Notes: generated by a model from the letters alone, not told the origin. DNA of 64,000 bases from an uncultured Campylobacterota bacterium (GCA_937141405.1 CAKZQQ010000003.1:1-64000); one strand, 5' to 3'. Counted from the stretch's first letter, positions 34,751 through 44,542 are shown. A program made the numbers and translations.

Positions 34751-36982
34751 GCCTTTTGGAATGTTCATAAAACTTGCCATCTGCCCCAAAGCGATACCGC
34801 CATCATTTGGCGGGAATTGCTCATTCATGAAAAGATCGGGAAACTCTTTGAGAAGCAATTTCACAAGTATTCTATTTTGAAACACCCCGCCACTAGCACA
34901 GAGCGGCAAATCTTTATAGTCTCCATGGATATTGACGATAATCTTTATTACTGTATTGAAAAACTTTGTTATGGCAATTTTTGTGTCACTCTCTTTTGTG
35001 AGTGAGATGATCATAGGGGATATATCTATAATGCCTCTACTTGCATCATAATCATATACTCCGCCTATCGTCTCATCGTAAAACTCCTCAAGCAGCATAC
35101 CGCTCTCGCCTTCAAAGCTTATGGTCTGTGAGATATCAAGCAGCGAGGCAACAGCATCGAACACCCTCCCCATCGATGAACTTTGCGGAGCGTTAAGCCC
35201 TCGCTCCCACATTGTATAGAGTGTTGTCAACTCCTCTTTACTAAAAGATGACAAAGTCGGACTCTCTATCTTGAGAGCTTCTTTACCGTAAATGTCAAAA
35301 AGCAGAGCAAGTGCAACTCTTCTTGGCTCTTTAATCGCAGCTTCACCGCCGAGAAGAAGAAATGGTTTTAGGTGTGCAACCCTCTGAAAACCTTCATAAT
35401 CACACACCAAAAACTCTCCGCCCCAAAGTGTTGCATCCTCTCCAAACCCTGTGCCATCAAATGCAATGCCAAGCACTTTTTGGTTTCTAAGACCATGTTC
35501 TGCCATCACAGATAAGATATGAGCATAGTGGTGATAGACCTCTTTTTTATGTGCATCCTGCGCTTGTGCATAGCGAGTTGAGTCATACCCCTTGTGTGCA
35601 TCATGCAAGATAGTCGTGTAGTTAAAGCTGTAGACTCTTTGGAGGTCTTTGATGGCGCGCTCAAATGATTTGATAGAGGCAATATTGCCAAGATCTCCGA
35701 TATAAGGTGAGAGCACAACACTCTCTTCGCTCCCGATAGCAACACTATTTTTTTGATGTGCGCCGACTGCTAAGGCATTCTGCTTCAACGGGTAGGGCAA
35801 TTTGAGTGATGCAGGAGCATAGCCTCTCGCTCTTCTAATCGTCACAACCCTCTTTTCAACCACCATGACAACACTATCATCGCATCTATTGACTATCTCT
35901 CTGTTGTGATCTAAGATAAAATCATAAACTCCACTCATCAATCTTAGCTCCTCTATATTTGTAGCGATAGGGTCATCACTGATATTGGCACTTGTTGCTA
36001 CAAGCGGAACATCAAGGGCATCTAAAAGTAAGAGATGCAAAGGGGTATATGCTAAGAAGATGCCGAGTCTTGAAAGATGTGGCGCGACACTTTTTGATAG
36101 ATTTGCATCACCCTTTTTATCTAAAAGCACTATAGCTCTTTGGGGCGAGCTTAATAGCTGTGCTTCTTGTTCATCTATATAAGCAAGTTCGCGAGCACTT
36201 TCTATATCTTTGAGCATAAGTGCAAACGGTTTTGATGGGCGATGCTTTCTCTCTCTTAACTTTTGCACAGCTCTATCATTGGTCGCATCACAGACAAGAT
36301 GATAGCCCCCCACCCCTTTGATTGCTACGATTGCGCCCTGTTTGAGTGCCTCTATACTCAACGCAATAGGCTCTTTATTACCACTGCTAAGCTGCGCTTG
36401 ATTGTTATCTAAAAACGAGAGGCTTGGTCCACAATCATAACAGCCGATAGGCTGTGCATGATATCTACGATTATCAGGATCGCTATACTCTGCCTCGCAT
36501 GCTTTACACATTGTAAATTTTGCCATCGATGTATTGACTCTATCATAGGGAAGATTTTTGATGATAGAATATCGTACACCACAATTCGTACAGGTGATAA
36601 AAGGGTATCTGTATCTTCTGTTATTTGGGTCAAGTAGCTCTCTAGCACAATCTTCACAGACAAAAAGATCGGGAGGAATGTTTGTAAACCCTACCTCACT
36701 AGAGACGCTCTCTTTGATTGTAAAATCATCAAAGTTCTCTTGTTTGACTTGAGCATATTCGATACTCTCGATAGAAGCAAGCGGTGGCTGCTCTTTTTTG
36801 ATATCTTTTATAAATTTTTCAACCTCATCTTGCGTGGCATTGAGCACTATCGCTACGCCGAAATTGCCATTATAGACATAGCCGTTCAATGAAAAAGATT
36901 TTGCTAGATTGTAGATAAAAGGGCGAAAACCGACACCTTGGACAACACCCTTGATAGTTATCTTATAAGTATAAAGCTCCAT
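34745..36982 (-). CDS. hypF: Carbamoyltransferase HypF
   Basis: 745 aa from the ATG at 36982. The domains in order are acylphosphatase (GVVQGVGFRPFIYNLA), two zinc fingers (CEDC...CTNC; CKAC...CYDC), YrdC-like nucleotidyl transfer, and a Kae1-like domain with YHHYAHILS and SGGVFQNRIL. It converts carbamoyl phosphate into the HypE-bound thiocarbamate precursor of the CN ligands. It overlaps the hydE end by 20 nt. Confidence 0.96.
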   Translation of the reverse strand: MELYTYKITIKGVVQGVGFRPFIYNLAKSFSLNGYVYNGNFGVAIVLNATQDEVEKFIKDIKKEQPPLASIESIEYAQVKQENFDDFTIKESVSSEVGFTNIPPDLFVCEDCARELLDPNNRRYRYPFITCTNCGVRYSIIKNLPYDRVNTSMAKFTMCKACEAEYSDPDNRRYHAQPIGCYDCGPSLSFLDNNQAQLSSGNKEPIALSIEALKQGAIVAIKGVGGYHLVCDATNDRAVQKLRERKHRPSKPFALMLKDIESARELAYIDEQEAQLLSSPQRAIVLLDKKGDANLSKSVAPHLSRLGIFLAYTPLHLLLLDALDVPLVATSANISDDPIATNIEELRLMSGVYDFILDHNREIVNRCDDSVVMVVEKRVVTIRRARGYAPASLKLPYPLKQNALAVGAHQKNSVAIGSEESVVLSPYIGDLGNIASIKSFERAIKDLQRVYSFNYTTILHDAHKGYDSTRYAQAQDAHKKEVYHHYAHILSVMAEHGLRNQKVLGIAFDGTGFGEDATLWGGEFLVCDYEGFQRVAHLKPFLLLGGEAAIKEPRRVALALLFDIYGKEALKIESPTLSSFSKEELTTLYTMWERGLNAPQSSSMGRVFDAVASLLDISQTISFEGESGMLLEEFYDETIGGVYDYDASRGIIDISPMIISLTKESDTKIAITKFFNTVIKIIVNIHGDYKDLPLCASGGVFQNRILVKLLLKEFPDLFMNEQFPPNDGGIALGQMASFMNIPKGS

Positions 36983-38891
36983 ACAAAGCATTCTCCTTCG
37001 AGAGTGGATACTCGATATTGGTCACTATATTTTTCGATCCCAATTTCTTCTTTAATCTTCCATATAGTATCTGATTTGCAATATTTTTTCCACTGAGTGC
37101 GACAGTATCGCTCCCGCTCTTTTCGCAAAGTTGCAAAGCACCATCAGCTATGTAGTCACCTATTGATTCAAAGATACTATAGCAAAGAAGTTCTTGCTCT
37201 ACACCTGCTAATTTATAACTGATGATGCTTGCTAAAAAAGCCTTACTCTCAAAACGATTATCTTTGATATGTGTATCGATAGCAAGCCCTGCCTTTCCTA
37301 AAAATTTCAATGCTTCAACGGCAATCCCTTCTAAATTCACTTGTCCGACATCTATGATTACTGCGGCTATTTCAAAAGCATTGGCATTCATTTGAGAATT
37401 ATCTAAAGTACTATAAATCTCCGGAAATTTCTTTTTAAAGTTTTCTACAAGCCTATCGGAACCTGCACGAAGAGTTGCAATATCCTGCCAAAAATTATTA
37501 CAATCGACATCAATAGAAGGAATGATTGTCATGGGCTTGTTCGCTCTACAAAACAAAAACTCTATATTATCATCAAAATAAACACCCACTGCATCTTTAC
37601 TAAGCAATGCATTTTCCGCTAAAACGCTCATGATCGATGCATGCGATTGTTTAAATATCTTGGCATTAGGGTGCTCTTTTGCAAAATCATCCCCCTCTAA
37701 AACATACAGTTGCTCTACTTCTAGATCGCAAGCCCTTTGCATGCTGTCTATGATAATCGTATCTTCAAAAGGAAAACTTACCATCGCGTGAGCAACTACG
37801 GCTTTTGGCAAAGCGGTCTTGACTAAAGCCGGGAAAGATGTCTTTGTTCCGTCTATTATCGCTTTTTTGTCTTGATTGACAAAAAGCGTGCTCTCTTGTG
37901 GAGCGATGATTGGCAAATCAAACTCTACAAGATAGTCAGCCTCACTTTCCTTTGTAGCGTCTTCATAGCCGATATATTCGACTCCAAGAAGAGCAAGTTC
38001 ATATGCTAAAAGCATACTCATACCCTCATCGGGGTATTTTGCTAAAATGCTTGAGCCAAAAGCTTCTTTAAGCTCTTCACTTTGCGTTGCCACTCGCATC
38101 AATGGTCTCTCGATGCTAAGAAGCGCCGTAAACTCATCTTTGATGAGGAGTGTATGCTTGGAGATAGTATTGGCATCACAAAACATCACTTTGGCATGTG
38201 CATCATAGGTTTTATCTTTTTGTATCTGAAAAAAGCGTCTATAGCCATAGGGTGTTTTTACAAGCAAACTCTTACCCTTACTTAAAACTTTCGCACTTAC
38301 CTCAAAAAGTTTTCTATAGGTTGGCCCATCATTGGCTATTCTCTCGCTCTTTTTATCGACCATTCTTAGAGCAACACCACACTGCGAACAGGATATCAGG
38401 GGATAGTTGACTCTCAGTGGATTTTTTTCAAGTTCGTTTTTGCAAGCATCGCAAGGATTTAAAAATCTAAAGGAGCTATTTTCTCTTGCAAAAGGGTATT
38501 TCTCTAAAAATGGAGCTTGTGGCCCACAGTTATTACAGCTTGTAAATGGATAATAGTAGTGTCTGCTTCTGATGTCAAACATTGCTTCTTGACACGCCGG
38601 ACACGGTGCAAGATTTTGAGGAATTTTTGGCTCATCTATCTCTTCAATTTTTGGCTTTTCTTCCAAGATGTAGCTTGTAGTTTTACCTAAAAATATCGAA
38701 ACAGGGATAACTGCATCTAAAAGCTTTGTAAAGCTGTCGATGCTATTTTTATCATCAAAGATAAGGAGTATCTTTTGATCTCTTTGGACAACATCAACGC
38801 TTATGTCGTGCTTTTTTGCATATGCCCTTATAAGGTCGGCTATATATCTTTTGGATGATCTAAATTCAAGCGCAACAACATAATACTCCAT
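36963..38891 (-). CDS. hydE: HydE, degenerate HypF-like hydrogenase maturation protein
   Basis: 642 aa. The first 90 residues lack the acylphosphatase motif. Four CxxC pairs with HypF-like spacing follow (CPAC, CNNC, CDAC, CSQC; about residues 97-175). The middle is YrdC-like but divergent. The end has ALSGKNIANQILYGRL, aligning with SGGVFQNRILVKLL of HypF, but the HxxxH-type metal motif is gone. Position after hydABCD matches Wolinella and Helicobacter HydE, where the gene is needed for hydrogenase activity. Its biochemical role is not settled. Confidence 0.85.
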   Translation of the reverse strand: MEYYVVALEFRSSKRYIADLIRAYAKKHDISVDVVQRDQKILLIFDDKNSIDSFTKLLDAVIPVSIFLGKTTSYILEEKPKIEEIDEPKIPQNLAPCPACQEAMFDIRSRHYYYPFTSCNNCGPQAPFLEKYPFARENSSFRFLNPCDACKNELEKNPLRVNYPLISCSQCGVALRMVDKKSERIANDGPTYRKLFEVSAKVLSKGKSLLVKTPYGYRRFFQIQKDKTYDAHAKVMFCDANTISKHTLLIKDEFTALLSIERPLMRVATQSEELKEAFGSSILAKYPDEGMSMLLAYELALLGVEYIGYEDATKESEADYLVEFDLPIIAPQESTLFVNQDKKAIIDGTKTSFPALVKTALPKAVVAHAMVSFPFEDTIIIDSMQRACDLEVEQLYVLEGDDFAKEHPNAKIFKQSHASIMSVLAENALLSKDAVGVYFDDNIEFLFCRANKPMTIIPSIDVDCNNFWQDIATLRAGSDRLVENFKKKFPEIYSTLDNSQMNANAFEIAAVIIDVGQVNLEGIAVEALKFLGKAGLAIDTHIKDNRFESKAFLASIISYKLAGVEQELLCYSIFESIGDYIADGALQLCEKSGSDTVALSGKNIANQILYGRLKKKLGSKNIVTNIEYPLSKENALYGALYL

Positions 38892-38904
38892 ACCTCTCCT
38901 TGGT

Positions 38905-39438
38905 TTAAACCATTTTTAGATTTGCGTAGTTATCAACAATCTCTTCGATAGGTATGGTAGTACTTTTTTGCTTAAGCGTTATTCCGTATCTCTCTAATAC
39001 TTCCGAAGTAGTTTTTACCAACGTATCAAATGAGTCATACATTGCATCGCTTAGAGCATTCGATACGCTTAGAGTATCTTCAGGCACTATGCCTATCATC
39101 TCTACATTTGCCTCCGATCCTGCCAAAGCAGCAACTTCAAGCATGATTACAAGCTCTGCTTCATTGGCACTTTTGCGTGTCTGCCCAAATGCCAATATCT
39201 TATCTTTATCATCGACGGCTATCGCTCCAACTTTTGCCTCATGAGAGGATGCGCCCACTATGACAACAGCATCATAGCTATTGAGATATTGCATAAGCCA
39301 AAAGCCTAAAAGCCCGCCGTCAACTATCTCGAGTTGACTATCAAAATCATAATTTGATTCGATATATTTTGCGAGATAGACACCCACGCCTTCATCGCAA
39401 AACATTATATTGCCTAGACCGATAAGAGCAACCCTCAT
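38905..39438 (-). CDS. hydD: HydD, hydrogenase protease family member with lost metal ligands
   Basis: 177 aa from the ATG at 39438 (IGLGNIMFCDEGVGVY). The equivalent of HybD Glu16 is kept (Glu16), but Asp62 is Gly62 (VVIVGASSH) and His93 is replaced around Asn92 (KSANEAEL). The rest of the fold, including VDGGLLGFWLMQ and IGIVPEDTLSVS, is intact. It is in the standard place after hydC. It may be inactive, use other ligands, or act as a chaperone. Confidence 0.88.
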   Translation of the reverse strand: MRVALIGLGNIMFCDEGVGVYLAKYIESNYDFDSQLEIVDGGLLGFWLMQYLNSYDAVVIVGASSHEAKVGAIAVDDKDKILAFGQTRKSANEAELVIMLEVAALAGSEANVEMIGIVPEDTLSVSNALSDAMYDSFDTLVKTTSEVLERYGITLKQKSTTIPIEEIVDNYANLKMV

Positions 39439-39442
39439 GTGC

Positions 39443-40147
39443 TCACTTTCCATCTTTTACAAATTTGCTACCTCCAATTACGATAGCAATGTCTCCCTCT
39501 TCCCAGAAAATCGTTCTCCATATCTGATAGTAGATATGAAACACCATCCAAACTACGATAAGCCACATTGTTATATGATGTGCAATTCTCACATCCATTA
39601 ATGTTCCGCCTGTTACAGGGATAGTCCAATCTGTTGAGATGTGGAGCAGTGCAGGCCACCAAGTACCGATGCTACTCTCGCCTGATTCAAGACCATGAAC
39701 ATACAGCTGTAACCCCGTAAAGAGCATAAAGAAAAGCAGGAGATGAAATATCGTAAAATAGACCGTATTGAAACTGTCACTATGGGTTGAATCAAATCTT
39801 TTACGACGATTGAGTGTCAATAGATTTAGGATAACCTCGCCAAACTCTTTTACATTTTTTGCATTTGGTATAAGTTTCTTATACGGTTTTTCGAAGCGTG
39901 AAAAGAAATAGAGATACGCAACAACAATCGATGTAACATCAAAGATAATTGCCGAGATAAAATGTGCCCATCTATTCCACGCCATGACATATTTATCAAC
40001 CGCACCATCAGCGATAAAACTTTGATAATAAGGATGTGCAATGTAAAGTCCGGTGATAATCGCAGCGATCATACATATCGCATTTGCCCAGTGAATTATA
40101 CGCATCGCCGGAGTCATACGTTCGATTTTTTTATAATCAGTTTTCAT
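39443..40147 (-). CDS. hydC: HydC, cytochrome b subunit of the uptake hydrogenase
   Basis: 234 aa with four to five membrane helices and His residues placed as haem ligands (MRIIHWANAICM near residue 20; RWAHFISAIIFD; HHITMWLIVVWMVFHIYYQ near the end). It transfers electrons from HydA to menaquinone and anchors the enzyme in the inner membrane. The internal ATG at 40147 has the family-like N terminus MKTDYKKIERMT. Confidence 0.93.
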   Translation of the reverse strand: MKTDYKKIERMTPAMRIIHWANAICMIAAIITGLYIAHPYYQSFIADGAVDKYVMAWNRWAHFISAIIFDVTSIVVAYLYFFSRFEKPYKKLIPNAKNVKEFGEVILNLLTLNRRKRFDSTHSDSFNTVYFTIFHLLLFFMLFTGLQLYVHGLESGESSIGTWWPALLHISTDWTIPVTGGTLMDVRIAHHITMWLIVVWMVFHIYYQIWRTIFWEEGDIAIVIGGSKFVKDGK

Positions 40148-40157
40148 GATTGACTCC

Positions 40158-41918
40158 TTAAATCGCACAATTTGGATCTACCTTGTAAGTGCTCAACTCT
40201 TTACCTTTTGTGTTGAGAACATGCACGGCACAAGCAATACACGGATCGAAACTATGGATAGTTCTTATTATCTCAAGTGGCTGTTCCGGATCTGCTACTT
40301 TTGTTCCAATCAAACTTGCTTCATAAGCACCTAATTGTCCATTTGCATCTCTAGGACCTGCATTCCAAGTAGAAGGGACAACCGCTTGATAGTTTGTCAC
40401 TTTCCCGTTTGCTATTTTAACCCAATGTCCGAGTGCTCCTCTTGGAGCCTCAGCAAGTCCCATTCCTTGAGTATCTACGCTTACTTTATCAAAGTCAAAC
40501 TCAGTCCATGTAGAGAGGTCACCTTTTGCCGCATTGGTAGCAAGTTCATCAACCCACTCTTCCATCACATCGACCATCATACTTGTCTCAATAGCTCTCC
40601 CTGCAGTTCTTCCGACAGTTGAAAAAAGTACAGTGACAGGTAAATTAGCAGTTGTCAAGAAATCATCAACATATTTTTTGATACGCTCATTGCCTTTTAC
40701 ATAACCGACAACCATTCTTGCGAGTGGACCAACCTCAACTTTTCTTCCATCATATATAGGCGATTTTATCCAAGAATACTTTTCATCAGTTTTTAGATAT
40801 GAGTAACCATCTTCACCTTTTTTCATCCCTGTATATTTTGGAATAGTCTCTCCATCATAAGGATGAAGTGCTTTATCACCCTCATACCATGCGTGAGTTA
40901 CATCTTCTGCTATCTTGTTATGATCAAGATCAAATGCTTTTGAGATATCACCGTCAAGCACAACACCTGCAGGGAAAAGAAGATCTGAATTATAGAATCC
41001 CGTATCATCTAGTCTAAAGTCACCATAACTCATATAACTAAGCAGTCCCCCACCTGTTCCGCCGACTCCTTTATAGGTCGCACTTTTATCGGTAGCTTCA
41101 GCCGCATACATAGTTCCTGCCATATAAACATCAGGCATATACGCTCGTTTTACAAAGGCTCTTGCATCATGAAGGAGTTGTTTATAAAGAGCGATTCTCG
41201 CAGGATTTTTGATATCTTGAACACAAGTAACGCCCCCAACAACGATTGATTGTGGATGTGGATTTTTCCCACCGAAGATTGCATGCATTTTTGCCATATC
41301 TCTTTGAAGATCAAGTGCTTTGAGATAATGTGCAACACCGACAAGGTTTTGCTCAGGCGTTAACTTATAATGAGGATTTCCCCAATATCCATTGCCGAAT
41401 ATTCCAAGTCTTCCCTCTTTTACAAACTTGATAATACGATCTTGAATCGCTTTAAACTCGCCCGCACCATCCATAAAAGGCTCAACGCCGGCAACATTTG
41501 CCCATTTTTTTGCCTCTTTAGCTGCAAGCTCAGGATTTGCGGTCGTTGCTGAAACGATATCGACAAAATCAAGCGCATGAAGATGATAAAAATGCACTGT
41601 ATGATCGTGCACATAGAGTGCACCTTGGATCAAGTTTCTCACCAATCTTGCATTTTTAGGGATCGTGATATCAAAAGCATTTTCAACCGCTTCGATACTT
41701 CTTTGGTAGTGTGTTCCTGTACAGACCCCACATATACGCATCGCCATTAGACCACAATCTCTTGGATCTCTACCCTTAAGTATCGCCTCGATCCCTCTAA
41801 ACATTGTTGCCGAAGAGTACGCATCGACTATCGTGTTGTTCTCATCGATGATTGCCTCGATTCTTAAATGTCCCTCTATCCTTGTAATCGGGTCAACTAT
41901 TAAATGTTTTTTACTCAT
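40158..41918 (-). CDS. hydB: HydB, large (NiFe) subunit of membrane-bound uptake hydrogenase
   Basis: 586 aa. The N-terminal nickel motif RICGVCTGTHY (about residues 61-71) and the C-terminal DPCIACAVH provide the four Cys ligands. A tail of about 20 residues (VLNTKGKELSTYKVDPNCAI) after the His must be removed by an endopeptidase. It has no own export signal and is carried out with HydA. It overlaps hydA by one base. Confidence 0.97.
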   Translation of the reverse strand: MSKKHLIVDPITRIEGHLRIEAIIDENNTIVDAYSSATMFRGIEAILKGRDPRDCGLMAMRICGVCTGTHYQRSIEAVENAFDITIPKNARLVRNLIQGALYVHDHTVHFYHLHALDFVDIVSATTANPELAAKEAKKWANVAGVEPFMDGAGEFKAIQDRIIKFVKEGRLGIFGNGYWGNPHYKLTPEQNLVGVAHYLKALDLQRDMAKMHAIFGGKNPHPQSIVVGGVTCVQDIKNPARIALYKQLLHDARAFVKRAYMPDVYMAGTMYAAEATDKSATYKGVGGTGGGLLSYMSYGDFRLDDTGFYNSDLLFPAGVVLDGDISKAFDLDHNKIAEDVTHAWYEGDKALHPYDGETIPKYTGMKKGEDGYSYLKTDEKYSWIKSPIYDGRKVEVGPLARMVVGYVKGNERIKKYVDDFLTTANLPVTVLFSTVGRTAGRAIETSMMVDVMEEWVDELATNAAKGDLSTWTEFDFDKVSVDTQGMGLAEAPRGALGHWVKIANGKVTNYQAVVPSTWNAGPRDANGQLGAYEASLIGTKVADPEQPLEIIRTIHSFDPCIACAVHVLNTKGKELSTYKVDPNCAI

Positions 41919-43159
41919 TATACATCCTTCTCATCACTATTTTTCTTACCGGCAATCGCGCTTGCTGCCGCATGGATACCGATACCTATACCGGCTGCTG
42001 TTAAGAGCCCAAGACCAAACTCATCGACTGTTTTTTCAACACCGCCCGTTGGTGCTTTGATATGTGCATTTGCCATTGGTCGCTCATAGGCATATTTATC
42101 CCAGAAATCAGGTTCACTACAACCGATACAGCCTCTCCCAACCCCGATAGGCCAGTTAACCGCTTCGTTATAGCGGATAATCGAACAGTTATTAAATGTC
42201 ATAGGACCTTTACAGCCCATTTTGTAGAGACAGAAGTTATTTTTTGCCCCCTCATCTCCCCACTCTTCAACATATTCACCTGCATCAAAGTGTGCTCTTC
42301 TTTCACAGTTATCATGGATTCTATATCCAAATGCAAACTTCGGTCGCAAAAGCGAATCAAGCTCAGGCACACTGCCGGTTAGTGCATAATGCAAAACAAC
42401 ACCGACCATATTTGCAGGGTTTGCCGGACATGCCGGGATATTGATAATCGGTTTTCCTTTGACAAGGTCCATAACGCCTACAGCATCTGTAGGGTTTGGA
42501 GCAGCCGCAGGGATCCCGCCATATGTAGCACATGCCCCTACTGCGATAACAGCCGCGGCGCCATCAGCAAGTCTTAAAAGATGATCTTTAAATGTTTCAG
42601 CTTTTGCGCCTATTGTTCCAAAATTTCCATCTATGCCAAGTGGAATAGCGCCTTCAACAAAAAGGATATATTTTCCTTTAAAAAGTTCAAGCGCCTCTTC
42701 AAGCTGTTTCTCTGCTTGATGTCCTGCGGCAGCTTGAAGTGTTTCGTGGAACTCTAAAGAGATGATATCAAGCACAATCTCATCAATCTTTGGTCCATCA
42801 CTCCTAAGTAGTGCTTCTGAGTTTCCCGCACAGTCTGATAACTCAATCCAAACAACCGGTATACGGTTCATCACCTCTGCAGCCTCAGCTACAAGTGGAG
42901 TAAATGAGGCGGGCAGCATCAGCATGGCTGTTGTTGCCGAAGCCCATTTGAGAAAATCTCTTCTCTCAAAACCATCATCCTCTAAAGCTTTTCTTAGATC
43001 AACACCGCGACCTGCTATTGGCATATCTTTTAGTTCGCCTATTCGCACCTTACAGCTTTCATACAAATCCGAGAAATACTCTTCGCCTTTGTTTGTATCA
43101 ACTTTTGCGCTTTTTGCATCAAAAAGCTTTTTTATCGATTCATCTCTTGCTTCAGCCAT
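41918..43159 (-). CDS. hydA: HydA, small (FeS) subunit of uptake hydrogenase with Tat signal
   Basis: 413 aa from the ATG at 43159, preceded by AAGGAG at 5 nt. A long N-terminal region with twin-arginine motif RRDFLKWAS (residues 66-74) directs Tat export. Cluster motifs: CAGN (Cys110, Asn113) where CxxC is usual, GACATYGG, PACPANP, and the distal and medial sets near RGCIGCSEPDFWD. The C-terminal helix (LLTAAGIGIGIHAAASAIAG) anchors it. The Asn replaces a proximal-cluster Cys. Confidence 0.95.
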   Translation of the reverse strand: MAEARDESIKKLFDAKSAKVDTNKGEEYFSDLYESCKVRIGELKDMPIAGRGVDLRKALEDDGFERRDFLKWASATTAMLMLPASFTPLVAEAAEVMNRIPVVWIELSDCAGNSEALLRSDGPKIDEIVLDIISLEFHETLQAAAGHQAEKQLEEALELFKGKYILFVEGAIPLGIDGNFGTIGAKAETFKDHLLRLADGAAAVIAVGACATYGGIPAAAPNPTDAVGVMDLVKGKPIINIPACPANPANMVGVVLHYALTGSVPELDSLLRPKFAFGYRIHDNCERRAHFDAGEYVEEWGDEGAKNNFCLYKMGCKGPMTFNNCSIIRYNEAVNWPIGVGRGCIGCSEPDFWDKYAYERPMANAHIKAPTGGVEKTVDEFGLGLLTAAGIGIGIHAAASAIAGKKNSDEKDV

Positions 43160-43175
43160 CTTGTCTCCTTTTTTA

Positions 43176-43200
43176 AATGAATAGTCATTCACTCATTATA
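43176..43200 (-). promoter_or_regulatory. hydA promoter: -10 box with overlapping palindrome
   Basis: Minus-strand TATAAT at 43195-43200 predicts a start near 43188. The palindrome TGAAT-N4-ATTCA at 43178-43191 lies right at that start, where a repressor would block. TetR-family operators often look like this, and a TetR gene lies 2.3 kb upstream. The arms are only 5 bp, so the match is suggestive. Confidence 0.4.
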
Positions 43201-43282
43201 TGAACATTTAACTTAAGCAGATATAAAAAAGTGGGTAATTTTTTTGGAAATTATCTTGTATTATAATATTAAATTATAAATA

Positions 43283-44542
43283 TTATTGGGTTGTGCAGAC
43301 AGAACAGAGGTCAAAACTGCGTAAAATCAAGTAGGCTTCTTCTTTGGACCTCGCACCTACAACTGAAGCACGCGCGACACCTTTTTTGTCTGCACTGCCT
43401 CTTGAGAGATTCCATTGGCTTGGCGTGATGATATTGTATGTATGGATATGATTATCTTTGACTACTACTTCATGAATCAATGAACCTCTTGCGGCCTCTA
43501 CTATGCCTATGCCGGCAAAACTGATATCTTTTTTGTTGTGTTCAAGCACACAAGAAGGCTCTGAGACATCGATGCTCTCCAATGCCTCTTTGGCCTTCAA
43601 GAGTAATACATATCCCTCATACACCCGTGCAAAAATACGACTCCAGATATTGCCGCTATGTTCTTTTTGCAGACGCATTATAATTGCATCTTGGTTGATA
43701 AGCGCACGTGCTAAGGGTCCAACTTCAACAAAGTCGTTGCCATACAACGCCTCCTTGGCTTTGCTATCTTCTCTTTGTGACTCTTTTACTTTTTTGATAT
43801 CAACATCAAACCTCGTCGCCCCTTTATACTCACCGCTTTTTGAGAAGAAGGTATCTGCAAGTGCTAAAAAATGCTCACTGCCGTGGGATGTGCTCAGAAG
43901 ATCGGCTCTTTGGAGCATCTCTAGCGCTCGATGTAAGTCACCGATCGCTCTTATCTCCTTGGTATCATCAAAAAGAGATGCACGCACCAACTCTAAAACC
44001 TCATCAACAAGCGCTTTTGCTTGCATTATCTCCACATAGCTTGGATCACAACTCACCCCGCCCGGAACCACATAACTTGCGTGTGGCCATTGACCCGTAA
44101 ATATAGCCATGGCTTTTGTGATCGCATAGGTTGCTTTTGACGCTTTCTTTATAAGATCATTTGGAACTTCAAGATGATTTACCTTATATATCTGTGGTAA
44201 AATCGTCAGATAAAACCACTTGATATGGTTTTGAATGAGTTCACAAGCAATTGCAAAATCTCTTATGTGCCGTGCTTTGTCACTGAGTGTAAACTTTATC
44301 TTCTCTCGCCTCATCCCATCTTCTATAGTATGAACCGCCGCGATAAGATGAGAGTGAGAGCATATCCCACAAACTCTCGGTGCTATAACTAAGGCATCTC
44401 TATAGTCTCTACCCTCCAAGATAGACTCGACACCTCTCATGTAGGGAAAGGTGAGATTGACATCCTTTATCAAACCATTTTTTTGAGTAAAGACAACATC
44501 TGCCTCGCCCTCAATCTTTTCGATAATGTCTTTTTTTATCAC
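43283..44542 (-). CDS. Group 2-like NiFe hydrogenase large subunit without C-terminal tail
   Basis: 419 aa, shorter than HydB. It has RVCGICSHSH (about residues 56-65) and ends LRSFDLCSVCTTQ: the second Cys pair is present, the Pro after Asp and the terminal His are replaced (Leu, Gln), and no cleavable extension follows. Absence of the tail is a feature of regulatory HupV/HoxC-type subunits. It overlaps its small subunit by 4 nt. It is cytoplasmic. A sensory function is inferred; a small catalytic enzyme is the alternative. Confidence 0.88.
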   Translation of the reverse strand: MIKKDIIEKIEGEADVVFTQKNGLIKDVNLTFPYMRGVESILEGRDYRDALVIAPRVCGICSHSHLIAAVHTIEDGMRREKIKFTLSDKARHIRDFAIACELIQNHIKWFYLTILPQIYKVNHLEVPNDLIKKASKATYAITKAMAIFTGQWPHASYVVPGGVSCDPSYVEIMQAKALVDEVLELVRASLFDDTKEIRAIGDLHRALEMLQRADLLSTSHGSEHFLALADTFFSKSGEYKGATRFDVDIKKVKESQREDSKAKEALYGNDFVEVGPLARALINQDAIIMRLQKEHSGNIWSRIFARVYEGYVLLLKAKEALESIDVSEPSCVLEHNKKDISFAGIGIVEAARGSLIHEVVVKDNHIHTYNIITPSQWNLSRGSADKKGVARASVVGARSKEEAYLILRSFDLCSVCTTQ

